From G963674665 sp963674665 (GTDB taxonomy: Bacteria; Desulfobacterota; Desulfovibrionia; Desulfovibrionales; Desulfovibrionaceae): DNA of 64,000 nt. Shown here in pieces: positions 34,984 to 43,200 of the stretch. The notes beneath the pieces were generated by a model that was given only the letters and a program-made list of their open reading frames with translations, was not told the origin of the DNA and did not search any database. Position numbers and translations under genes: made by a program. The first letter of the stretch is position 1, and every line of letters begins with the position of its first letter. The stretch spans positions 186,001 through 250,000 of the forward strand of contig CAXXPL010000016.1 in the NCBI GenBank assembly GCA_963674665.2, in the 5' to 3' direction.

Positions 34984-36626
34984 GGGACCACCTCCGGCCT
35001 TTCCAGATATTCATCCTCGACCATGTAGTTGGCCAACTTCACGGTGTAGTTTTCCTCAAAGGTCTCGGCCAGGTCCTTTGGCAGAGTCTCGCCACGGTCC
35101 GGCTCCACGTACAGGGTCCTGCCGTTGAGGCTATGGACGACCTCACCGTTGCGCACCACCACGACACCCTGCTTGAGCACGTATTCCGGGCTGGCGAACA
35201 TGGCCCGCCTGTCGTCCCGGATGCGGTAGATGGCCACGTCGGCCTCCGCGTCAGCGCCGAGGTGCCCCTTGTTGGCAAGGCCCAGGGCTCTGGCCGGGCC
35301 CGAGCGGGTGATGATGGCGATCTCCTCCAAGGTGTACTCCCTGTCCAGGTCGAACAGACAGGTGGCGCGCCGTACCCTGGGATGCAGCTTCTCCAGCCAC
35401 GAGCGGCGGTAGTCCGCGTCCATGAGCAGCTTGATGATCTCGGGATAGGCGGTGAACGGCCCGGCATTGGGATGGTCCGTGGTCAGGAAGACCTGCCAGG
35501 GGTCCTTGATCAGCAGCAGGAGCTCCAGCCCCACGGCCCACTGGATGGCGTTGACCAGCATGCCGGGGCTGTAGGAGATGGGTACGATGCCGGACCCGCT
35601 CTCCATCTCGATGTCTCCCCCCGCCCATTTTCCTTTGCGCATCTGGAACAGCTTGAACTCCATGGGCGCGTCCGAGGTCATGGTCAGGGTGGAGCCGAAC
35701 ACGATCTGCCCCACATCGCAGGTGAACTCGGGATGCTTGTTGAAGTACTCCGCGATCCTCTCCGCACCCGAGGCAAAGCCGCCCTTCCTGGTCTTGGCGT
35801 AGGAGTGGTACTGCAGATGGGTGTAGTGTGTGCGCAGCCCGGACAGGGTGCTCATGGTGGCCAGGGTGGTGTCAATATTGCCCGGCTCGCCGAGATGGTT
35901 GCAGTGCAGGTGTATGGAGTGCGGGAGCCTGAGTTCGTCCACCGCCTCGGCAAGAGCTGTCACGATCTGCCGGGGCGTTACACCAAAGGGGGGCGTGGGC
36001 GTATCCAGATCCGCAGCGCCGGCGTTCCACTTCCAATCCTCGACACCGCCCGGGTTCACGATCTTCACCGCATACCCCCGGCTGGCCCGCAGGATCCACG
36101 AGACCAGTTCCTTCAAGCGCTCCTTTCGGCCAGCAACGTCCGACTCGCTGAGCACCTTCATCATGAGGTAGTTGTTGCCCATGACCGTGTAGCAGCCCTT
36201 GTCCAGCAGCGGCATGTCCATGAGCTCCTCATGGGCGTGCCTCGCCTCCAGGGGGGGCACGGCGGCCTCGAAGATGGTGGTGTACCCCAGCTTGGAGTAG
36301 AGGTAGCCGGTGCGAAACGTGGTGGGTACGCACAGGCCGCACCCGGCCCTGGTCACGGAGGTGCAGGCCTCCACGTGGCTGCGGTGCTCCTCGGGGCAGA
36401 TGATGCGTCCGTTGTTGACCTTTGCCCCGGCGATATGGCTGTGTATCTCCACGCCGCCGGGCATTACGGCGCAACCCGTGGCGTCGATGCTCTCCATGGA
36501 GTCCTTTTGGCCCTCGGGGATTCCATCTCCGGAGACGATCCGCCCCTGGTCGATGAACACATCCCTGACGTCGCCACGCAGGCCGTTGGCCGGGTCGTAG
36601 ATATGACCGTTATGTATTCGCAGCAT
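34974..36626 (-). CDS. fwdA: Formylmethanofuran dehydrogenase subunit A (FwdA/FhcA, amidohydrolase)
   Basis: 550 residues of the amidohydrolase superfamily. The binuclear metal site is complete: HSH in EIHSHIAG (His62, His64), the probable carboxylated Lys188 (YAVKIVNPGG), histidines in SIHLHCNHLG and Asp384 (TTDHPN). The subunit hydrolyses formyl-MFR to formate and MFR, or runs in reverse. In FwdABCD formate passes through an internal channel to subunit B. The gene overlaps fwdB by 17 bases and ftr by ten. Confidence 0.95.
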   Translation of the reverse strand: MLRIHNGHIYDPANGLRGDVRDVFIDQGRIVSGDGIPEGQKDSMESIDATGCAVMPGGVEIHSHIAGAKVNNGRIICPEEHRSHVEACTSVTRAGCGLCVPTTFRTGYLYSKLGYTTIFEAAVPPLEARHAHEELMDMPLLDKGCYTVMGNNYLMMKVLSESDVAGRKERLKELVSWILRASRGYAVKIVNPGGVEDWKWNAGAADLDTPTPPFGVTPRQIVTALAEAVDELRLPHSIHLHCNHLGEPGNIDTTLATMSTLSGLRTHYTHLQYHSYAKTRKGGFASGAERIAEYFNKHPEFTCDVGQIVFGSTLTMTSDAPMEFKLFQMRKGKWAGGDIEMESGSGIVPISYSPGMLVNAIQWAVGLELLLLIKDPWQVFLTTDHPNAGPFTAYPEIIKLLMDADYRRSWLEKLHPRVRRATCLFDLDREYTLEEIAIITRSGPARALGLANKGHLGADAEADVAIYRIRDDRRAMFASPEYVLKQGVVVVRNGEVVHSLNGRTLYVEPDRGETLPKDLAETFEENYTVKLANYMVEDEYLERPEVVPCG

Positions 36627-37911
36627 GGGCGATCCTCCCCTTGATGCTCTTCAGAACTTCCTCGTCCGAAGGATATGGTGAGTCCACCAGCTTTCTCAGC
36701 CGCAAGGGGACGTTGTCCATGCGGTAGAAGGTCCCGGCCGCGGCCACACCCACCGGCGCCACGGGGATGACCACAGTGGCCCAGGGCGTTGTACCGTTGC
36801 GGTGCGGGTCCAGGTGAATGGTGGGGATGGTCCGCAGAAACTCCACCGCGTCCAGAGGCAGGTGCGCGCCGGGATCCGTGGCCACAATGAGAGCCGCGTC
36901 GATCTCCTTTCGCGCGAGCATGGGTACCACACTGAACTCCCCGGGGTTGTGGCGGGGAAATCCCCTGCTGAAGTTCACGGCCAGGGGGTAGCCGGTCTGC
37001 CAGGCCATGACCTGGTTGGCACCGTTGACATTGCCATGACCACGCATGGCCACGGCGCAGAACCGGGTGTGGCGGTTTGCGTCCTGAACCAGCCTGGCCA
37101 CCTGCTCCACGTTGATGTCCGTGTTGCGGCACTGGGTCACGCCCAGGCCGAAAAAGAGCACCCCGTATTTGCACTCCTTGATCATCTCCGCCACCTGGCG
37201 CCAGGATTCCACGGGCACGCCCGCCACGTCCTCCCGTCCTTCGGGGAACTCGAGGTCCACTCCGTTGAGCATGGCGCGCAGGATGGAGGCGATCTCGAAT
37301 GTATGACCGGGGGCGACCTGCAGGAACACGTCCGCGCGCTTGGTGGTCGGCGTGGTGCGGAGGTCGATGGCCACCACCTTGCGCCCCTTGCGGCCTTGGG
37401 GCACGAACAGCCCCTTTGGCTGCAGGGAGTAGCGCGTCAGATGACGCATGTGCGCCTCCACCGGGTTGCAGCCCCAGTAGATGACAAGATCGGCCCTGTT
37501 CCTGGCCTCGCCCAGGGTGCAGGACACTATCCCGGCCTGCTGCCGGGCCAGAACACCCGGGCCGTGACAGTAGGAGGAGGGGTTGTCCAGGTTGGCCCTG
37601 GTCATCTCCGCGATCTCCACCAGCTCCCGCTGGGCCTCGGAGGTGGTGCTGCTGAGCCCGTACACCAGGGGGTTTCGCGCCTGACTCAGGATGCGGGCCG
37701 CAGCCTCCACCGCCTCCTCCACCCGGACCTCACGTCCGTGGACACTTGGAGGCGGCGGATCGGAGAGCGCGTGCATGATTTTGTTCCTGCCGATACTACA
37801 GGCCTTTTTGACCGCCGTGATCTCATTTCCTTGCACCTCGACTTCAAGATCGTCGCAGAGGCACCCACAAAAGGTGCAGACCACATTCTCGTGCATTGTC
37901 GTTTCCATCAT
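36610..37911 (-). CDS. fwdB: Formylmethanofuran dehydrogenase subunit B (FwdB/FmdB, Mo/W enzyme)
   Basis: 433 residues, a molybdopterin oxidoreductase-type subunit. The N-terminus has the [4Fe-4S] motif C12-x2-C15-x3-C19-x18-C38 (VCTFCGCLCDD...KKACSIG). SYCHGPGVL supplies Cys115-His116, equivalent to the metal-binding Cys (or Sec)-His-Gly-Pro of formate dehydrogenases. MRGHGNVNGAN holds Arg290, a candidate for the catalytic arginine. The B subunit of aerobic methylotrophs is described as lacking these residues. Here they are all kept, so the subunit should bind Mo or W and catalyse formate/CO2 chemistry. AAAGGAGG precedes the ATG. Confidence 0.93.
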   Translation of the reverse strand: MMETTMHENVVCTFCGCLCDDLEVEVQGNEITAVKKACSIGRNKIMHALSDPPPPSVHGREVRVEEAVEAAARILSQARNPLVYGLSSTTSEAQRELVEIAEMTRANLDNPSSYCHGPGVLARQQAGIVSCTLGEARNRADLVIYWGCNPVEAHMRHLTRYSLQPKGLFVPQGRKGRKVVAIDLRTTPTTKRADVFLQVAPGHTFEIASILRAMLNGVDLEFPEGREDVAGVPVESWRQVAEMIKECKYGVLFFGLGVTQCRNTDINVEQVARLVQDANRHTRFCAVAMRGHGNVNGANQVMAWQTGYPLAVNFSRGFPRHNPGEFSVVPMLARKEIDAALIVATDPGAHLPLDAVEFLRTIPTIHLDPHRNGTTPWATVVIPVAPVGVAAAGTFYRMDNVPLRLRKLVDSPYPSDEEVLKSIKGRIAHAANT

Positions 37912-38288
37912 GCGCCTCCTTTATCGGAGTGAACCTCCGGGCCAGGCTCCCCGCAAGGGGAGAGTTCCACTCTCAGTCCCTTCCAGTTCGGCACGCCGGA
38001 TTCCTGGGTGCTCGTGGCGCTGAACAGGGTATTGGCCACAGGCCCAAGGGGCAGGAAGAAGATGCCCTGCGGCACGTCCGTGGCCTTGCAGAACACACGG
38101 ATCTCGCCGTGGGCGCTGGCGAGCATGGCCTGACCCCCGCTCTCCACACCCAGGGCGGTCAGGTCGTCCTGGTGAATGCGCAGGGTTGAAATCTCCTCGA
38201 TATATGGCGCTCCATGTTTACTGCTGACCATCTCGGCGCCCTGCTTGGCGGTCCGGACAGTCACCAGCAGACCTTGAATGCTGCCCAT
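37908..38288 (-). CDS. fwdD: Formylmethanofuran dehydrogenase subunit D (FwdD/FmdD, pterin-binding)
   Basis: 126 residues forming the small molybdopterin-dinucleotide-binding barrel, normally the C-terminal domain of Mo/W oxidoreductases. It is encoded separately in Fwd/Fmd systems. The pattern RIHQDDLTALGVESGGQAML is typical, with ALGVESGG the dinucleotide-binding turn. Its presence, missing from methylotroph fhcABCD, argues that the complex carries a metal cofactor. GGAGG lies five bases upstream of the ATG at 38288. It is the first gene of the minus-strand operon and overlaps fwdB. Confidence 0.87.
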   Translation of the reverse strand: MGSIQGLLVTVRTAKQGAEMVSSKHGAPYIEEISTLRIHQDDLTALGVESGGQAMLASAHGEIRVFCKATDVPQGIFFLPLGPVANTLFSATSTQESGVPNWKGLRVELSPCGEPGPEVHSDKGGA

Positions 38289-38468
38289 CACAACCTCCTT
38301 TGTTGTGAAAACCTTGAAACCAACCCGGGAGGGTCCTCTTCGGAAAAAGGACTTCCCAAGCCCCCCTCAGGGTAATCCACGTTCCCACGTTCGGGAAAGC
38401 CATGGCGAAACGAAAACCATTTCGCAAACAGGTTCCTTCACGCAAGAAACTTCATAATGATCGGATTC

Positions 38469-38744
38469 TTATTGAAGTCTGTGCCGGATTCGCAGCCGTG
38501 AGCCATGGCAATTGAACGACACACGCCACCAGGCAACAAGGCGGACGATCACAGGCGAGGAGGACGATTCGGCGCAACGCAAGGTACCGGCGCAGGGCTC
38601 TGCCTGGCCATACCGCTTCCGGTGGAGAGGCTGTCGCGCCCTGTTTCCTGATAAGAGGCGCGACGCTCCGGTCTCATCTATGAGGGGTATGTCGCCAGTG
38701 GTGCCTAACTCGTGGTGTCGAGCATCTTCATTATACAATGTCAT
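38469..38744 (-). CDS. Short ORF behind RNA element copy 4
   Basis: A 91-codon frame starting MTLYNEDARHHELG after CAGGAG (seven bases upstream). The start codons are nearly identical to those of the ORF at 15050, and less so to the ORF at 12610. The rest has no recognisable fold and many Arg and Ser residues. It precedes fwdD on the same strand by ~180 bases, so the RNA element and this ORF may form a leader for the fwd operon. Confidence 0.35.
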   Translation of the reverse strand: MTLYNEDARHHELGTTGDIPLIDETGASRLLSGNRARQPLHRKRYGQAEPCAGTLRCAESSSSPVIVRLVAWWRVSFNCHGSRLRIRHRLQ

Positions 38745-38800
38745 GACTGACTCCTGCCTGATGCGCTTAGACTCGAAAGAATCCCGAGACATTTACTCTG

Positions 38801-38910
38801 TCAGGAGAATTGTATGAAGTATGTCGACTCCCCCCACTGGCGGAACATGTGGTGATACCTTCCCTTGCGACTGTTCCTCTGAACGGTGGTGGTTATAATT
38901 ATCGCAAGAG
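38801..38910 (-). promoter_or_regulatory. Structured RNA element, copy 4 (inverted, upstream of fwdDBA)
   Basis: Read on the minus strand, the main stem is CTTGCGA (38908-38902) with TCGCAAG (38870-38864); one C-G pair of copy 1 is replaced by T-A. GGAACA (38877-38872) pairs with TGTTCC (38847-38842). The tail CTCCTG (38807-38802) is complementary to CAGGAG (38756-38751), the ribosome site of the small ORF starting at 38744. The element heads the strand that carries fwdDBA-ftr-fwdC, giving both convergent operons of the island the same leader. Confidence 0.78.
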
Positions 38911-39262
38911 AGGAAATTTACTGACGGAAATCAAACCGCGACTGTCATGAGCACCGTGTTCAATGAATTTCACCCTTAAAACGGCTGTTTTTCCACAACC
39001 GGTCACTACGACGGGGCGGAAAGCCCCAAGGTGAAACACAAAAAGAATCCAGGACCAAAACAGTCATGATATTCAAGCCTCTGCAAAAATGCTTTGATAT
39101 ATCATGATGCAGTTGTCACATAACATAGCATTTATCCTTGTATATGAAAAGCGGGTTTTCACTTTCCAAGCAAATTTCCCACATCTCCCGAGGCCGTTTC
39201 ATGCTTTGCCTGAGTCTGTTTCAGCCTTTCCTCCTTGCAAGAACTACTTGTTTGCCATATTG

Positions 39263-40159
39263 ATGCACCCCATGAAACCCATGGACAGCCAATGGGCAGG
39301 CTGGGCCGCACAGCTCGCCTGCATTTTCGAGGTGCTTGCCGAGAAACCCGGCAACGTGACCCGCTACAAGGACTGCGCCAATCTCAGGATGGAACAGTTC
39401 ATGGTCAGCGCCGCGGCTGTCGGCCCCGCATTCATGCATGCGGACAGCGCATCGGTGGGGGAGATCATCCTGCGCGCCGCCACGGACACGCGCCGCCTCT
39501 CCGGTGTCAACACCAACGTGGGAATTCTATTGCTTCTGGGTCCCCTGGTGCGGGCCGCGACCACAGGGCACCCCCGGGGGTTGCGCGCCGCCCTGCGCGA
39601 GGTGCTGCGCGGACTGGACGTGGAGGACGCCCACCTGGCCTTCAAGGCCATCCTCCTGGCCGCGCCACAGGGGCTGGACAACGTGGAGAAAGGCGACGTC
39701 AGAACCACCCCCCTCGACATGACCCTGCTGGACGCCATGGCCATGGCCAAGGACCGGGACAGTCTGGCCCGGGAGTACACCACGGACTTCGCCATCGTGT
39801 TCGACATCGGTCTGCCCTGCCTCACCGGACTCTGGGCTGAAGGGCGCCGCCTGTCCGATGCCACTGTCCAGACATTCCTGACCATCCTGGCCCGGGTGCC
39901 GGACACGGACATCGCGCGGAAACTGGACCGCCAGGCAGCCCTGGAGGTCTCGAAGCAGGCCGCCCGGATCCTGGAGCTGGGCGGGGTGTTCCGCGAGCAG
40001 GGTAAAGAGGCCCTGGCAAGCTTTGACTCGCGGCTGCGAGACCAGGAACGCCGCTACAACCCCGGCACCACCGCGGACCTCATCGCCGCCGTGCTCTTTG
40101 CCTTCCTGATCACGGAGTCGGCCCCGGAGCGGGTTCCGGATTTGTTGCAACGCTGGTGA
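39263..40159 (+). CDS. CitG/MdcB-like triphosphoribosyl-dephospho-CoA synthase family protein
   Basis: 298 residues with the CitG-family pattern: VLAEKPGNVTRYKDCANL near the N-terminus, AATDTRRLSGVNTNVGILLLLGPL and the helical C-terminal half. CitG makes the prosthetic-group precursor of citrate lyase. Homologues in methylotroph H4MPT islands have been implicated in cofactor synthesis, possibly transferring ribosyl phosphate. No citrate or malonate lyase gene is nearby, supporting the second role. ATGs at 39263, 39272 and 39281 are all possible; none has a strong ribosome site. Confidence 0.78.
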   Translation: MHPMKPMDSQWAGWAAQLACIFEVLAEKPGNVTRYKDCANLRMEQFMVSAAAVGPAFMHADSASVGEIILRAATDTRRLSGVNTNVGILLLLGPLVRAATTGHPRGLRAALREVLRGLDVEDAHLAFKAILLAAPQGLDNVEKGDVRTTPLDMTLLDAMAMAKDRDSLAREYTTDFAIVFDIGLPCLTGLWAEGRRLSDATVQTFLTILARVPDTDIARKLDRQAALEVSKQAARILELGGVFREQGKEALASFDSRLRDQERRYNPGTTADLIAAVLFAFLITESAPERVPDLLQRW

Positions 40160-40246
40160 TGTAAGAATATTTCGAAGAACTCTTCTGGGGAACCCCATGC
40201 AATTGGCTCCCCCCGCGACACGTTGCTTTAACGCATCTTTTCCTGT

Positions 40247-43200
40247 CTAGCCGCTCTCGTCCACCACGACCAGGCCGTCGTTGAAATCGCTCAGGCTGAA
40301 GTCGGCCAGGGTAATGGAGAACGTCGAGGCGTCCACCACGAAATTGCCACTGCCATCCTCGAGGGTGAGAACCACGTCCGCGCCGTCCTGCACCGCGTTC
40401 ACCGCTCTTCCATGGTCGCTTTCACCGACGTAGTAGTCGAACACGTCATCCAGGTTGAGGGTGTCTCCGCCTTCCAGGAAGTCCTCTATGGTGTCGCACC
40501 CTGTGGCGGAGTTCTGGTCATAGTAGAAGAGATCGCCGCCATTGCCGCCGATCAGGTTGTCGTCCCCACCGCCCCCTATAAGGGTGTCGTGGCCCGAGCC
40601 CCCGTACAGGGTGTCACGCCCGCCATCGCCATCCAGGGTATCGCCCCCGGAGTTGCCGTACAGGGTGTCTCTCCCGCCTCCGCCGTACAGTGTATCGCCA
40701 TCCGCACCCCCGTACAGGGAGTCCCGCCCTGAACCGCCGAACAGGGTATCGGCTCCGCCGTTGCCGGTAAGGGTGTCGGCTCCATCCCCGCCGTGAAGAA
40801 CGTTGGCGAGATCGTCTCCGATGAGGGTGTCGTCGTGATCGCTGCCAATGAGGTTCTCGATGTCGTACAGCTCGTCGCCCTCGGCATGACCCCCGGAAGC
40901 ATGTCCCACGCTTCCGGCAGCAATACTCAGGTTCACGGTGACAGCCGCGTCCGAGCCGGAGTAGTCCGCGGTGTCCGTGTCGTTTCCGCCGTGCAGAAGG
41001 TCCGCTCCCGCGCCTCCCAGGAGCCAGTCGTCACCGTCCTCCCCGGCCAGGGTGTCGTCACCCGCACCCCCGTACAGGGTGTCGCCACCCACACCGCCCA
41101 TCAGCTGGTCGGCGCCTTCGCCTCCGTCCAGGAGGTCATCGCCGCCGTACCCGCCCAGGCTGTCGTCACCGTTGTTGCCGTAGATGACGTCGCCCAGAGT
41201 GCTGGAGCCCACGATCATGTCGTCCCCGCCGCCGCCCTGGATGGAAAGGACATTGGTCATGGTGGTGACGTCCTGGAAATTCCAGATCAGATCGGTGGAC
41301 GTGTCCGCATAGATGGCGCCCGCGCTGGCAAGGATTATGGTCTCCATGCTGTCCAGAGTCTGCCCATTGTACCGCCAGTCGGCGGCATTCACCCTGAGGG
41401 TGTCGGTACCGGTGCCGCCGGAGAAAACACTCGTCACGTCGGTGTGCTGCCCCTCCACGATGAAGGTGTCGTCGCCTTCCCCGCCCAGGTAGGTATCCGC
41501 GCCCTCCCCGCCGGTGATGGTATCGTTGCCGGTTCCACCCTGCAGCGTGTCGTCTCCGGCACCGCCGTACAACATGTTCTCGCCTTCGTTTCCATACAAG
41601 TAATCATTGCCGCCTTCGCCATACAGGGTGTCGTCACCCTCGGCGCCGTCGATGTAATCGGCGCCTTCGCCTCCGTAAATGGTGTCGTCCTGGGTAGTGC
41701 CCCGTATGGTGTCATCTCCGCCGCCCCCCTTGATGGACGTGACATTGGTCAGGGTGCCGCCATGGAAATCCCACATCAGATCCGACGAGGTGCCGGTGTA
41801 TATGGCCCCTGGGCTTGCAAGGGTTATGGCCTCGATTTGGAAGGTGGAAAGCGAAAATGTGGTGACGTCATACCGCCAGTTGTCAGCGTTCACCTGGATG
41901 GTGTCGGTGCCGGCACCGCCGGAGAAGGAGCTCTGAGAGTCGGTTGTTTCCCCACTCACCACGAAGGTATCGTCTCCAACCCCGCCATCGTAATAGTCAC
42001 TGCCCTTTCCGCCGGTGAGGATGTCGTTGCCGTCGCCGCCGAAAAGGGTATCGTTGCCGGCACCACCGTACAGGGAGTCAGTGCCGATATCACCGACCAG
42101 GTAGTCCGCACCTCCTTGTCCATACAGTTGGTCGTTGCCGTCGCCGCCCATAAGGACATCTTCCGCAGCACCACCGTACAGCAAGTCGTCGCCCTCGGCG
42201 CCGTCAATGTAATCGGTTCCGCCCCTGCCGTAGATGGTGTCATCCCGGGCTGTGCCCCGAATGGAGTCGTTCCCGCCGCCCCCCTTGATGGATTGAACAT
42301 TGGTCAGGGTGATGCCGTGGAAATCCCACACCAGGTCCGATGAGGTGCCCGTGTATATGGATCCCGGGCTTGCAAGGATTATGGCTTCAACAGAGAATGT
42401 CGCGGAAGAGAACATGTTGACATCATACCGCCAGTTGGCAGCGTTCACCTGGATGGTGTCGGTGCCGCTATCTCCGTAAAAACAACTCAGCGAGTCGCTG
42501 ACTTTTCCCTCCACGATAAAGGTGTCGTCGCCATCACCGCCTATGTAATAATCATCTCCCATCCCACCGGTGAGGGTGTCGTTGCCGTCCCCACCCTGGA
42601 GCATATCGTTCCCTGTCCAGCCGTACAGGGTGTCGTTGCCGCCCTGCCCATAAAGCACGTCGTTGCCCTCGTCGCCGTCCAGGATGTTGTCCTGGTCGTT
42701 GCCCGCCAGGATGTCCGCGAACATGCTGCCTCTGAGGTTCTCGATATTCCTCAACACGTCGCCATCGGCCTCTCCGGCGGAGGTCTGGGCCGTGGTAATG
42801 TCCAGATCAACGGTGACTCCCTCGGAGGAGTACCAGTAGTCTGCGGTGTCATTGCCTATGCCGCCATTCAGGGTGTCGGCGCCCTCGCCGCCGTAGAGGT
42901 AGTCGTCTCCAGCGCCTCCGCGAAGAACATCGTCGCCGATTCCACCATCAAGGTAGTCCCACCCCTTGTTGCCTTCCAGAGTGTCGGCGCCATCGCCGCC
43001 ATAGAGCTCGTCATCTCCCGCACCTCCCTGCAGGACATCGTTGCCACGTCCTCCCACCAACAAATCCCAGCCCTTGCCGCCGCTGAGGCTGTCGTCGCCC
43101 TCTAATCCGACGAGGAGATCGTCTCCGGCACCACCGCTGATGTCGTCCGCCACGTCCGAGCCCTCGAGCCAGTCGTCTCCCGAGCCTCCACGGATCACCG

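Noticed and set aside
34851..36644. Long plus-strand frame opposite fwdA and ftr
   Set aside because: Shadow of strongly conserved genes on the other strand; no ribosome site or recognisable motif.
41000..43100. Dense short tandem repeats that could suggest a CRISPR array
   Set aside because: The repeats are codon-phased and translate to RTX nonapeptides (GGxGxDxLy); there are no unique spacers and no cas genes.
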